DNA of 40,121 nucleotides, from positions 1 through 40,121 of the forward strand of contig NZ_JARHZJ010000076.1 in NCBI RefSeq assembly GCF_029258205.1. The letters are read 5' to 3'. Within the stretch, counting starts at the first letter, position 1. Every line of letters starts with the position of its first letter. This document shows positions 7,814-16,656 of this stretch, in pieces. Below the pieces are notes generated by a model. It saw only the letters and a program-made list of their open reading frames with translations, had not been told where the DNA came from and ran no database searches. The DNA comes from Clostridium sp. Its GTDB lineage: Bacteria; Bacillota; Clostridia; Clostridiales; Clostridiaceae. The translations under genes were made by a program, and so were the position numbers.

Positions 7814-9706
7814 ATGAAAATTTCTCAATTATTAAGTCTTGATACAATAAAACTTGACCTTGCAGCATCTAATAAAAATGAAGTTATAGATCAATTAGTT
7901 GATGTTTTATGGGATGCTGGAAAGTTAACTAACAAAGCTCTTTATAAAGAAGAGATTTTAAAAAGAGAAAGCTTATCTTCTACTGGTATTGGTGAAAGAA
8001 TAGCAATTCCTCATGCTAAAACAAAAGCAGTAAAAAATGCATCTTTAGCTCTTGGTATATATAAATATGGTGTAGATTATGATTCACTTGATGGTGAACC
8101 TGTTAATATAGTATTTATGATCGCTGCTCCAGATGGAGCAAATGATGAGCATTTAGAAACTCTATCTAGACTTTCAGTACTTTTAATGAATCCTGAATTC
8201 AAAAGTGGACTTTTAAATTCTAAAACACCAGAAGAAGTTATTTCTCTTATTGATAAATTTGAAGAAAATGAAGAATCTGATGAACTTAAAGATTTTAGCG
8301 AAACAAAAAATGATTCAAATAAAAAATATATCTTAGCTGTTACAGCATGTCCAACTGGTATTGCTCATACTTATATGGCTGCTGATTCACTTAACAAAAC
8401 TGCTAAGGAAATGGATATACATATAAAAGTTGAAACTAACGGTTCAACAGGAGTAAAAAATAGATTAACTCAAGAAGACATAGATAAGGCTGACGGTATA
8501 ATAGTTGCAGCTGATAAACAAGTTGAAATGGCTAGATTTAATGGTAAAAAGGTTATAATAGTTCCTGTAGTACAAGCTATGAAAAGACCAAAAGAATTAA
8601 TAAACGAAGCCTTAAGTAGCTCTGCTCCAGTTTATTATCATTCTGGAGATTCTTCTAATCAATCTTCTGGTAAAACTGAAAGAAGAGGATTTTACAAACA
8701 CTTAATGAATGGTGTTTCAAATATGTTACCATTTGTTGTTGGTGGTGGTATATTAATAGCCATATCATTTATGTTTGGTATTCACTCAGCTGAAATAAAT
8801 GATCCTACTTTTAGTCCAATAGCTAAATTATTAAAAGACATTGGTGGAGGAAATGCTTTTTTCCTTATGATTCCTGTTCTTGCTGGATTCATTGGGTCAA
8901 GTATAGCTGATAGACCAGGATTTGCTCCTGCTATGGTTGGTGGTTTAATCGCTGCTAACAGTGGATCTGGTTTCCTTGGTGGACTAATCGCTGGTTTCCT
9001 TGGCGGATACGTAGTTGTATTATTAAAGAAAATATTTAGTAAATTACCACAATCATTAGAAGGTATTAAACCTGTTTTACTATATCCTCTATTTGGTATT
9101 TTAATAACTGGTGCATTAATGTACTTAGTAATTGTTGGACCTGTAACTGCTTTAAATAACAATATAGCAATATGGTTACAAAACATGGGAACTGGAAACT
9201 TAGTTCTTCTTGGAATAGTACTTGGTGGAATGATGGCTATAGATATGGGAGGTCCTATAAATAAGGCTGCATTTACTTTTGGTATAGCTATGATTGCTTC
9301 TGGAAACTACTATCCACATGCAGCTATAATGGCTGGTGGTATGGTACCTCCTTTAGCTACAGCTTTAGCAACTACTTTCTTTAAAAATAAATTTACTAAA
9401 GATGAAAGAGATGCTGGTACTACTAACTATATAATGGGATTAACTTTCATAACTGAAGGAGCTATTCCATTTGCTGCAGCAGACCCATTTAGAGTTATTC
9501 CTGCTTGCGTTATAGGTTCAGCTATAGCTGGAGGATTATCAATGATATTTAAAATAGGCTTACCTGCTCCTCATGGTGGAATATTCGTAGTTCCAGTAGT
9601 TGAAGGAAATCCTCTTTTATATATTCTATCAATATTAGTAGGCTCTGTTGTAGCAGCTCTAATAATAGGATTCTTAAAGAAACCTGTAAATGAAATAAAC
9701 AAATAA
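7814..9706 (+). CDS. fruA: fructose PTS transporter, fused EIIABC
   Basis: A 630-aa phosphotransferase permease that takes up fructose as fructose 1-phosphate. Domains in order: EIIA (about 1-145) with phosphorylated H67 in GERIAIPHAK; EIIB (about 170-265) with phosphocysteine C179 in AVTACPTGIAHTYMAA; and EIIC membrane domain (about 290-625) with IADRPGFAPAMVGG and GAIPFAAADPFRVIP. AGGAGG lies just before the ATG, 3 nt after the fruK stop. It is the last gene of the operon and is followed by a strong terminator. Confidence 0.95.
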   Translation: MKISQLLSLDTIKLDLAASNKNEVIDQLVDVLWDAGKLTNKALYKEEILKRESLSSTGIGERIAIPHAKTKAVKNASLALGIYKYGVDYDSLDGEPVNIVFMIAAPDGANDEHLETLSRLSVLLMNPEFKSGLLNSKTPEEVISLIDKFEENEESDELKDFSETKNDSNKKYILAVTACPTGIAHTYMAADSLNKTAKEMDIHIKVETNGSTGVKNRLTQEDIDKADGIIVAADKQVEMARFNGKKVIIVPVVQAMKRPKELINEALSSSAPVYYHSGDSSNQSSGKTERRGFYKHLMNGVSNMLPFVVGGGILIAISFMFGIHSAEINDPTFSPIAKLLKDIGGGNAFFLMIPVLAGFIGSSIADRPGFAPAMVGGLIAANSGSGFLGGLIAGFLGGYVVVLLKKIFSKLPQSLEGIKPVLLYPLFGILITGALMYLVIVGPVTALNNNIAIWLQNMGTGNLVLLGIVLGGMMAIDMGGPINKAAFTFGIAMIASGNYYPHAAIMAGGMVPPLATALATTFFKNKFTKDERDAGTTNYIMGLTFITEGAIPFAAADPFRVIPACVIGSAIAGGLSMIFKIGLPAPHGGIFVVPVVEGNPLLYILSILVGSVVAALIIGFLKKPVNEINK

Positions 9707-9715
9707 CATATAATT

Positions 9716-9775
9716 AAAGGTGAGGTATTAAACTAAGTTTTATTATTAACTTTTATACCTCACCTTTCTCTTTTT
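9716..9775 (+). terminator. fruRKA terminator
   Basis: A 13-bp perfect stem AAAGGTGAGGTAT (9716-9728) / ATACCTCACCTTT (9755-9767), followed by CTCTTTTTTT. Confidence 0.9.
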
Positions 9776-9815
9776 TTAATTACTTAAATTTTAACTATTA
9801 ATAAATAAGTTACCT

Positions 9816-9845
9816 CCACCTGCATGGCAGGTGGTTTTATTTTTT
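9816..9845 (+). terminator. GC-rich hairpin with T-tract, no gene of its own
   Basis: CCACCTGC-ATG-GCAGGTGG (9816-9834) is followed by TTTTATTTTTT. It has the form of a strong plus-strand terminator but lies 50 nt after the fru terminator with no gene between. The base composition is far richer in GC than its surroundings. It could be a backup terminator, or the end hairpin of a lost IS200/IS605-type element; no transposase or partner end is seen here. Confidence 0.65.
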
Positions 9846-9853
9846 CTAAATAA

Positions 9854-9896
9854 AAAGATTAGATATAATCCTAAAAAGAATTTCTATCTAATCTTT
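9854..9896 (-). terminator. terminator of the DUF47-pit operon
   Basis: A 12-bp perfect stem on the minus strand, AAAGATTAGATA / TATCTAATCTTT, followed by TTATTTAGAAAAAAT-type AT-rich sequence. It lies about 35 nt after the pit stop. Confidence 0.75.
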
Positions 9897-9931
9897 AATT
9901 AAAATTTTCTATTATCTTTACTTTTTTCAGA

Positions 9932-10930
9932 CTATAATATAAATTTAAATATTTCAACTATTATAGCAGCTATACATGCACTTATTGGAATTGTTAAGAT
10001 CCAAGCCCAAACTATATTCTTAGCAACTCCCCACTTAACAGCTTTAGGGTTTTTAGAAGCTCCAACTCCCATTATTGTAGTTGTTATTATGTGAGTTGTA
10101 CTTACAGGTGCATGGAACATAGTAGCTATTCCTATAACACCAGCTGCCCCAGTTTGTGCTGCAAATCCATTAACAGCGTTTAATTTAGCAACTCCACTTC
10201 CCATTGTTTTAATTATTTTTTGTCCACCTATTGAAGTTCCTATTGCCATTGCAATTGCACATAAAGCTATAACCCAAGTTGGTACTTCAAAAGTAGATAA
10301 AAATCCTCCACTTAAAAGCGCCATAGTAATTATACCCATTGATTTTTGAGCATCATTTCCACCATGATTTAAAGCCATTAGTGCTCCTGAAACCACTTGT
10401 AATTTTGAGAAAATTCTATTTACAGGTCCTGGTTTACATCTTCTTAATGCCCAGTTTAATAAAACCATAAATAGGTATCCAACTATTAAACCTATAATTG
10501 GTGATAATATAAGCCAAAGAATTACTTCGTCAAAAAGAGTTCCCCAACTTATTATGTTAATTGAATGAGAATAAGCTATTCCTCCACCTATTAAAGCTCC
10601 TATTAAGGCATGAGAAGAACTACTTGGAATTCCAAAATACCAAGTAATAAGATTCCATATAATAGCTCCTAATATAACTGCTGCAATAACCCATAGAGGT
10701 ATTTTACTTTGATCTACTATACCATCTCCCACAGTTTTAGCAACTTCAGTACCTAAAAATGCTCCAATAAAGTTAAATAATGCACATAAAGCTATAGCAG
10801 CCTTAGGTGAAAGAGCTCTTGTGGAAATTGATGTAGCAACAGCCGTTGCAGTATCATGAAATCCATTTATAAAATCGAAAGCTAATGTTAAGAGAATAAT
10901 AACAACTGTTACAGCTAAAGTACTAGACAT
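9932..10930 (-). CDS. pit: inorganic phosphate transporter, PiT family
   Basis: A 332-aa polytopic membrane protein, probably a cation-coupled low-affinity phosphate (metal-phosphate) carrier. Both copies of the PiT signature are present: DFINGFHDTATAVATSIST at the N terminus and ALNHGGNDAQKSMGI in the middle. These are typical of the duplicated PD001131 motif. The gene overlaps the end of the upstream DUF47 gene by 8 nt, so translation is coupled. PhoU-like DUF47 proteins are the usual partners of Pit carriers. Confidence 0.93.
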   Translation of the reverse strand: MSSTLAVTVVIILLTLAFDFINGFHDTATAVATSISTRALSPKAAIALCALFNFIGAFLGTEVAKTVGDGIVDQSKIPLWVIAAVILGAIIWNLITWYFGIPSSSSHALIGALIGGGIAYSHSINIISWGTLFDEVILWLILSPIIGLIVGYLFMVLLNWALRRCKPGPVNRIFSKLQVVSGALMALNHGGNDAQKSMGIITMALLSGGFLSTFEVPTWVIALCAIAMAIGTSIGGQKIIKTMGSGVAKLNAVNGFAAQTGAAGVIGIATMFHAPVSTTHIITTTIMGVGASKNPKAVKWGVAKNIVWAWILTIPISACIAAIIVEIFKFIL

Positions 10931-11555
10931 ACTTCATCACTACTCCCTCAACTATATTGGCTACAGCCTCACAACTATCTAAAGTTAACTCTAAGAACTT
11001 ATATATTTCTCTCCATTTTATTATATCAATAACTGGAGTCTTTCCATCCTCAGCAAATAATTCTGATATAATTTGTCTATAGAAAACATCTCCTTTGTTT
11101 TCTATTTTATTTATTGAAATTACTCTTTCTGTAATTTCTTTATTTTTCTTTTTCATATTCTTAAATTCTTCCATTAAATACACTAGCTCTCTTGATGCAT
11201 CAACTATTAAACTTCCTAGAACTTTAGCACCTTCTTTTGATTCATTTATATTGAACATAGTGAATCTATGCATAGTGCTTTCTATTGAATCTAAAATATC
11301 ATCCATTCTTTTTGTTATAGAAAATATATCTTCTCTATCAATAGGAGTTATAAAAGAGTTGTTTAGTTCTTCTATAAGTTTATGAACTATTTCATCTCCT
11401 TTATGTTCTAACTCTTCAACTCTAGCTGTGTGGCTTGTTTTATTTTCAAGATCACCTAAAGCTTCACTTAATATTACCGCTGCTTTTTCTACATTTTTTG
11501 CTTCTTCGATAAACATATCATAAAATTTATCTTCTTTAGGATTTAAGTTAAACAT
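10923..11555 (-). CDS. DUF47/PhoU-like Pit accessory protein
   Basis: A 210-aa, mostly helical cytosolic protein of the DUF47 (YkaA/TIGR00153-like) family. Conserved features are the early block EELEHKGDEIVHKLIEELNN followed by FITPIDREDIF, and a second helical repeat with the related motif INKIENKGDVFYRQ. It is distantly related to PhoU. It sits directly upstream of pit with an 8-nt overlap and probably modulates that carrier. Start ATG; the AGGAG is about 11 nt away, slightly further than usual. Confidence 0.85.
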   Translation of the reverse strand: MFNLNPKEDKFYDMFIEEAKNVEKAAVILSEALGDLENKTSHTARVEELEHKGDEIVHKLIEELNNSFITPIDREDIFSITKRMDDILDSIESTMHRFTMFNINESKEGAKVLGSLIVDASRELVYLMEEFKNMKKKNKEITERVISINKIENKGDVFYRQIISELFAEDGKTPVIDIIKWREIYKFLELTLDSCEAVANIVEGVVMKYV

Positions 11556-11604
11556 TCTTATTTCATCTCCTGGTCCTCATTATGAATTTTTATTGAACAA
11601 ATTT

Positions 11605-11633
11605 AGTATATCATAATATTTTTAAAAATTTAA
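11605..11633 (-). promoter_or_regulatory. probable promoter of the DUF47-pit operon
   Basis: TTAAAT (11633-11628), a 17-nt spacer and TATACT (11610-11605), 50 nt before the DUF47 ATG. The -35 is weak. Confidence 0.4.
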
Positions 11634-11923
11634 CAATGAATTTATTAATTAACTTACACTTAACACAGAATGTATCTTTATCCATTTGTTTTGCAAATAT
11701 ACACGATTTTATTTAATATAATTAAATAAACCCCTTCAAAATTTATTATATTATTAATTATATGTAAATCTACTTAACATTATATTATATATAATCTAGT
11801 AATTTATTAATATTTTTTTAAACTAAAAAACATTATCATAAAATACAAAATATTTTTATATTAAGAACTCTTTTAACCTAGTGTTAATTTATATATAACT
11901 ATATAAATATCTTAATAATATAA
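11634..11923. other. AT-rich intergenic stretch
   Basis: Nothing recognisable beyond the pit-operon promoter next to it. No clear terminator follows the phosphatidyltransferase gene. The only structure is a pure-AT stem, ATTTATATA / TATATAAAT, at about 11888-11909, with no U-run. Confidence 0.5.
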
Positions 11924-12511
11924 TTATTTTAAAAGCCTTCCAGCTTCTAAAGCTCTTTGTATTATAGTTATAAATATTATTAATGAAAATATATTTGTCA
12001 CTAAGCCTAATCTTATATATGATAATAAAATCATAAGTGAAAAACAAATAAACCCTTCTGATCTTTCTGCAAGTCCTGCTTGATATCTAAAAGATTTTAT
12101 ACTATTATTTTGAGCTAAGGCTCCTACTGTTAAAAATATTGTCATAGATATTAAAATCATCATTGTTAATATTAATAGCTCTAACCTATTATTCTCAAAT
12201 TTTAAAGCTAAAACAAATATTATACTAAGTTCAACAATTCTATCAAAGGTTATATCTAAAAGTGTTCCAAAAGGACTGGTTAAATTCTTTTTTCTTGCCA
12301 TAGCACCATCAACAGAATCTAAATATCCTGATATCCAAAGAAAAACTACTGATAAAACTAATTTATCAAAATAAAGAAGTACTGAACTCAAAACGCCTAC
12401 TATTAGAGCTATTACACTAACTCCATTTGGTGTTAATCTTAAACTCAATAATGTATTAGCACCTAAATCTATTATTGGATTCACATACTTTCTTCCATAA
12501 GTATCTAACAT
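11924..12511 (-). CDS. CDP-alcohol phosphatidyltransferase
   Basis: A 195-aa integral membrane enzyme that transfers a phosphatidyl or similar group from a CDP-linked donor to an alcohol. The full family motif D-x2-D-G-x2-A-R-x8-G-x3-D-x3-D is present: D65 and D68 in YLDSVDGAMARKK, then G82, D86 and D90 in PFGTLLDITFDR. About five hydrophobic segments follow the motif. The acceptor (glycerol phosphate, inositol, serine or other) cannot be told. It is the last gene of a unit with a two-cluster Fe-S protein and a TVP38-type membrane protein, 92 nt after the former. Pfam membership is sure; substrate is unknown. Confidence 0.88.
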   Translation of the reverse strand: MLDTYGRKYVNPIIDLGANTLLSLRLTPNGVSVIALIVGVLSSVLLYFDKLVLSVVFLWISGYLDSVDGAMARKKNLTSPFGTLLDITFDRIVELSIIFVLALKFENNRLELLILTMMILISMTIFLTVGALAQNNSIKSFRYQAGLAERSEGFICFSLMILLSYIRLGLVTNIFSLIIFITIIQRALEAGRLLK

Positions 12512-12603
12512 TTTTTCTCTCCCTATATTTTAAACTTTTATTTGTTTTTATTTTTTATTAGATAAATCTCTAAAATCTCTATCAACATCTTAAGCGCTTA
12601 AAA

Positions 12604-13716
12604 TTAATTATCTTTTCTTACTTTATTTGCTAATTTAATTCTGTTTATCCATTGATTAATTGTACTTATATTCTTTTGACTTTTAGCTTTTCCATTAATA
12701 ACATCCTCATTAAAAATAAAATCTAATATGTGTAGTGCATTTTTCTCTGAAGATTTAAAAGTATTTACACAGGATTCACAATAAGAAACTATATTTTCAC
12801 AATCTGTAGAATTAGCTCTTTTATTTTTCTGACTTATCCATAGCTCTTTATTAGTAACGCCTACCATCCCCCCACAGCCACAACATTCAGTTTTGTTTCT
12901 ATTTTTCTCAAATTCTACTATTTTGATTCCTAAGTCTTTAAGTATGCTTCTAACAGCTTCATGGATTTGTTCTTCTTTTTTTATTGGACATGGATCATGT
13001 AAAGCAAATTCTTCTTTTAAATCTGAATATTTGTTTTTTAATTCATTTGGCACTCCAAATTCATTTATAACTTCCCAAAGTGTTATTACTTTAATATCTT
13101 TAAAAGCTGCTCCAAAAGTTTTATAACAATTTTCACAAGCTACTATTATTTCATCAACACCCTTAATTTTCAAATTATTTTCAATATCATTTAAATTACT
13201 TTCAAATAAATCTAAGTTTCCAATGTCTTTTGAAGGTTTTCCACAACATTTTAGTAATATCTCTACTTCACCTAAATTTTCTATTAAGTACTCCTTTATT
13301 TTAAAAATAATTTCATTATTATATCCACTTAAACTACATCCTGGAATAAACACTCTTTTTATTTTCTTATCATTATTTTTTGATGTTAAAAACTTAGAAA
13401 AACTACCTTTTTGATGATTTTGAATAACTTTTAAATTAAATTTTTTACTAGTATTTTTTAAATTTTCTCTATAAGATTTTATTCTTAAATTTTGAAACAT
13501 CGCTTTTAAATTTATATCTTTTGGACACGCTTCAGTACATGCATTACAAAGCATACAAGAATATGCAATTTCATCATAACTTATTTTATTCTTATCTATA
13601 TCTCTTAATATGTTTTTGGGACTTTCTCCAAAAGTATTCATCATTGGACACACCTTGTAGCAAAGTCCACAATTAACACAATCCTCTAAATTTTTTCTAA
13701 GTTCCTTATTTGTCAT
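12604..13716 (-). CDS. (Fe-S)-binding CCG-domain protein (GlcF/HdrD-like)
   Basis: A 370-aa protein with two 4Fe-4S ferredoxin motifs at the N terminus (CVNCGLCYKVCP and CMLCNACTEACP). Two CCG domains follow: GCSLSGY...KCCGKPSKDIG, and DPCPIKKEE...ECCGCGGMVG. This architecture is that of glycolate-oxidase Fe-S subunits, heterodisulfide reductase D and related electron-transfer proteins. No flavoprotein partner is next to it, so the redox partner is unknown. Start: an in-frame ATG at 13734 exists, but the ATG at 13716 has AAAGAGGT 5 nt upstream. It overlaps the TVP38 gene by 11 nt, so I prefer it. Confidence 0.85.
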   Translation of the reverse strand: MTNKELRKNLEDCVNCGLCYKVCPMMNTFGESPKNILRDIDKNKISYDEIAYSCMLCNACTEACPKDINLKAMFQNLRIKSYRENLKNTSKKFNLKVIQNHQKGSFSKFLTSKNNDKKIKRVFIPGCSLSGYNNEIIFKIKEYLIENLGEVEILLKCCGKPSKDIGNLDLFESNLNDIENNLKIKGVDEIIVACENCYKTFGAAFKDIKVITLWEVINEFGVPNELKNKYSDLKEEFALHDPCPIKKEEQIHEAVRSILKDLGIKIVEFEKNRNKTECCGCGGMVGVTNKELWISQKNKRANSTDCENIVSYCESCVNTFKSSEKNALHILDFIFNEDVINGKAKSQKNISTINQWINRIKLANKVRKDN

Positions 13717-14404
13717 TTTTACCTCTTTTCTCATTCCAAACTTTTTTCCCTACATATATTGCTATACTTAAAGCAAATAAAATTAGAAGTCCACTCATAA
13801 GTAATTGTGCTCCCCCAGTAAGCATACCCCCAACATAGGAATATACTATTGTGGCAGGTAATTGTCCAAGACCTGTAGCAATAAAAAATGACCAAAAATT
13901 CATTGATGTAAGCCCTGCAGCATAACTAACTAAATCAAAAGATATAAAAGGTAATAACCTTGCTATTATTATAGTATGTTTACCATACTTTTCAAAGAAA
14001 CTATCTATATCCTTTAAGGCAAATTTACTAGTTAATTTTTCAACTGCACCTCTTCCTAATCCTCTTGCTATATAAAAGCATAATGCTGCCCCAACCATAG
14101 CACTACTCCATGATAATATAGCACCCTTAACCCATCCAAATATAGCTGCATTACTTAATGTTATTAAAAAAGCTGGTATTGGGGCTACTACTGATTGAAG
14201 TATCATTAATAAAAATGAGGTTATAGGTGCCCATATTCCAAAAGATAATATATATTCCTTTATCATATCTAAATTCATACTACTTAAATAAAAAATCATT
14301 TGATTTACTTTGCTATTAACAACTGGAATAAATAGATATACTCCTAAAACAACTATTAAAATACATAAGGTACTAACCCATGACTTTACTATTTTTTTCA
14401 ACAT
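13706..14404 (-). CDS. TVP38/TMEM64 family (DedA-like) membrane protein
   Basis: A 232-aa inner-membrane protein of the VTT/SNARE-associated family. Family blocks are NAAIFGWVKGAILSWSSAM and IIIARLLPFISFDLVSYAAG, with a re-entrant-type region between them. About five or six hydrophobic segments are visible. VTT proteins act in membrane lipid handling (lipid scramblase or undecaprenyl-phosphate recycling in relatives). Here it is translationally coupled to an Fe-S oxidoreductase-like gene and followed by a CDP-alcohol phosphatidyltransferase, which supports a lipid-related role. RBS GGAGG, ATG start; first gene of the unit. Confidence 0.87.
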   Translation of the reverse strand: MLKKIVKSWVSTLCILIVVLGVYLFIPVVNSKVNQMIFYLSSMNLDMIKEYILSFGIWAPITSFLLMILQSVVAPIPAFLITLSNAAIFGWVKGAILSWSSAMVGAALCFYIARGLGRGAVEKLTSKFALKDIDSFFEKYGKHTIIIARLLPFISFDLVSYAAGLTSMNFWSFFIATGLGQLPATIVYSYVGGMLTGGAQLLMSGLLILFALSIAIYVGKKVWNEKRGKNDK

Positions 14405-14768
14405 TTTTCCTCCATTTAATTTAAACTTTCATTGCCGTAAAACAAATAATCTATAAAAATATTTTAACTATTTTCATTTAAAAAATTATATTTGATATAA
14501 AAATTATAAATTTTAATATACTAATTAATTATATATCAAAACTTCTAAATAAATATACTTATTTTTGTGAATTTTAAAATAAGATTCTTCCTTAAACTAG
14601 AAACCAGCATTCATCTTCAATCTCAACTTAAAAATTTAATTAACTCTGAAATAATGATTACATTTATAAAGTAATAAATTCTTTCTAAAAAATTCAAATT
14701 TAAAAGGGTAAATATACTTTAAAGCATATCTACCCTTTTAATAACAATATTACTTTTTATTTTAAATT
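14405..14768. other. intergenic region between the TVP38 and ABC units
   Basis: It holds the ABC-operon terminator near its left side. The rest is AT-rich, with a slightly richer patch at 14585-14632 that shows no convincing protein or RNA signal. The promoter of the TVP38 unit must lie in the right half, but no good hexamer pair stands out. Confidence 0.4.
14695..14739 (-). terminator. terminator of the CUT1 ABC operon
   Basis: Minus-strand AAAAGGGTA...TACCCTTTT stem (14739-14702), extended by imperfect AT pairs, about 30 nt after the last permease gene, followed by AAATTTGAATTTTTT. Confidence 0.75.
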
Positions 14769-15650
14769 TTATCCCTTAACTCCACCAATATTCACGCCTT
14801 CTGTTAATTTTTTATGAACTAATGAGTATATAACCATTGTAGGTACCATTACTATAACCAATCCTGCAAATAATGCTCCCCAGTCAGTTGCAAACTTTTG
14901 AACTTCCATTAAATTTTGTAATCCTACTGGCAATGTTTTTTTATCTGCATCTGTTATGAAAGTCATTGCCATAGCATATTCATTCCAATAATTCATAAAG
15001 TTGAATATCATTATAGTTATAATTCCTGGTTTAGCTAATGGAACTACTATCTTTGTTAATATTTGAAGATTGGTACATCCATCTATCATTGCTGCCTCTT
15101 CATAATCCTTTGCAATTCCCTTCATAAATCCACTCATTATATAGATTGAGAAAGGTAAACTTAGCACTGCATATACAAGAGCTAGTGCAAATAAATTATT
15201 TAATAATTTCATTTTTTCTAATATTGTAAATAAAGGTACTATAATATATACTGGTTGGATAAATAATCCCGCCATGAATAAATTCTTTATAAAATTACAT
15301 CCAAAAAACTTTTGTCTAGCTAAAACATAAGATGCTGGTACACTTAAGCATAGTGATAAAACCATAGCTATTATAGTAACTAATATTGAGTTGAAGAAGT
15401 AAGCTCCCATGTTAGCTTCTGTAAATGCAGTTATATAGTTGGCAAATCCAAAACTTTTTGGTAATGCCCATGGACTTTTATAGAATTCTTTGGTAGTTTT
15501 AAAAGAAGACATTATTGTCCATATGATTGGTACTATAACTAAAATAGTTGCAACTATTAATATAATCCTTAATAATGTATTAGATATTACTTTTTTAGTT
15601 TTGTTTTCAGTATCTAAACCTACATTTTTTCTCTTTTTAGTTTCTAACAT
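14769..15650 (-). CDS. carbohydrate ABC transporter permease, MalG/LacG type
   Basis: A 293-aa inner-membrane permease of the CUT1 family with an N-terminal transmembrane segment at about 27-50 and five more. The cytoplasmic EAA loop reads YEEAAMIDGCTNLQILTKIVVPLAKPG-like (EAAMIDGC, then PLAKPG), the site where an ATPase would dock. Its start is one base after the upstream permease stop, with GGGGAGTGA as RBS. No ATPase gene is in this cluster. As in many Firmicutes, a shared MsmK/UgpC-type ATPase encoded elsewhere probably energises it. Confidence 0.9.
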   Translation of the reverse strand: MLETKKRKNVGLDTENKTKKVISNTLLRIILIVATILVIVPIIWTIMSSFKTTKEFYKSPWALPKSFGFANYITAFTEANMGAYFFNSILVTIIAMVLSLCLSVPASYVLARQKFFGCNFIKNLFMAGLFIQPVYIIVPLFTILEKMKLLNNLFALALVYAVLSLPFSIYIMSGFMKGIAKDYEEAAMIDGCTNLQILTKIVVPLAKPGIITIMIFNFMNYWNEYAMAMTFITDADKKTLPVGLQNLMEVQKFATDWGALFAGLVIVMVPTMVIYSLVHKKLTEGVNIGGVKG

Positions 15651-15651
15651 G

Positions 15652-16578
15652 TTATCTCACTCCCCTCTGTTGTAATCTTTTTACTCTCTTTTCTTCTCTT
15701 GCATCAGAATCACTTAACTTATTAATTATTAATGCAAGGATCATAGCAAAGGCAAATATAGTTACTCCAACTGCCATAGCATATCCATATTGAGAATTTG
15801 TAAATGCTTGCTTATACATATATGTCAATAAAACTTCTGATTTTCCATTTGGTCCACCCTTAGTCATTACAGTTACAAAGATAAAGCTTAGATTAAGCGC
15901 TCCTGTAATAAAGAATGCAAAGGTTACTCTAACTACATCCCATAAAAGCGGTAATGTTACATATCTAAACTTTTGCCAAACTGAAGCCCCTTCTAAATAA
16001 CATACTTCGTAAAGAGAAGGTGATATTCCATCTAATCCAGCTATATAAATTACCATATAATAACCAACAGCTTGCCATACCATAGTTATAACTAATGCCC
16101 ATAGTACTAATTTTGAATCTCCAAGCCACGCTAGACCAGCTAACCTATCTAATCCTATCATTTCAAAAAATGCTTTAAGAATTCCTATTGAGGGGTCATA
16201 AACATATGTAAATAAGACCCCTATAACAACCATTGATAATATATTTGGAAAAAATAGTATAACTCTATAGAAATTTTTTTCTTTTAACTTACTTTGAGTT
16301 ATTACTACTGCTAAGAATAAAGAAAGGATTATTGTTATTGCTGGAAATAAAACTATTATGAAAAATGTATTGCAGAATGCTTCCTTAAAATATCTATCAT
16401 TTAAAAGTGCTTTAAAGTTATCTAACCCAACAAATACTGGCTCTCCTGAAATCCCACTCCATTCATATAAAGACATCATGAAACCTTTTCCAATTGGGTA
16501 CAGCATAAATATTGTAAATAGTATAAGTGCAGGCAACACACACATTGCTAAAAATATTTTCCTTTTATTACTATTCAT
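15652..16578 (-). CDS. carbohydrate ABC transporter permease, MalF/LacF type
   Basis: A 308-aa inner-membrane permease, the first of the pair. It has the typical N-terminal hydrophobic segment LAMCVLPALILFTIFML and an EAA loop (YLEGASVWQKFRYVTLPLL) about 100 residues from the C terminus. It works with the LacG-type permease and the upstream lipoprotein to import an oligosaccharide. The GH112 phosphorylase in the same locus suggests galacto-N-biose or lacto-N-biose, but that is inference. The gap to the binding-protein gene is 78 nt with no clear terminator. Confidence 0.9.
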   Translation of the reverse strand: MNSNKRKIFLAMCVLPALILFTIFMLYPIGKGFMMSLYEWSGISGEPVFVGLDNFKALLNDRYFKEAFCNTFFIIVLFPAITIILSLFLAVVITQSKLKEKNFYRVILFFPNILSMVVIGVLFTYVYDPSIGILKAFFEMIGLDRLAGLAWLGDSKLVLWALVITMVWQAVGYYMVIYIAGLDGISPSLYEVCYLEGASVWQKFRYVTLPLLWDVVRVTFAFFITGALNLSFIFVTVMTKGGPNGKSEVLLTYMYKQAFTNSQYGYAMAVGVTIFAFAMILALIINKLSDSDAREEKRVKRLQQRGVR

Positions 16579-16656
16579 TAAATTTCACATCCTATAATTT
16601 TAAAGAAGGAGAAGAATATCCTCTCCTTCTCAATAAATTTTATTTTATCTTAATAA

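Noticed and set aside
8782-9186. Long open frame opposite fruA, and similar opposite-strand or shifted frames in other genes (for example 7435-7764, 27548-27817, 36237-36623, 37060-37620)
   Set aside because: They lie wholly inside strongly supported genes, have no ribosome binding site and show no family motifs; they are by-products of biased codon use.
12590-12601. Short palindrome TTAAGCGCTTAA right after the Fe-S protein stop
   Set aside because: Only 12 bp, with no loop or U-run and no promoter next to it; too short to call an operator or terminator.
14585-14632. Slightly GC-richer patch with short frames (ending KMNAGF or ECWFLV), considered as a gene remnant
   Set aside because: The frames are only about a dozen codons long, without an RBS or recognisable family.
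15490-16597. Missing ATPase gene looked for within the sugar ABC operon
   Set aside because: No Walker A/B-containing frame exists there; in this transporter family a shared ATPase encoded elsewhere is normal, so this is not a broken operon.
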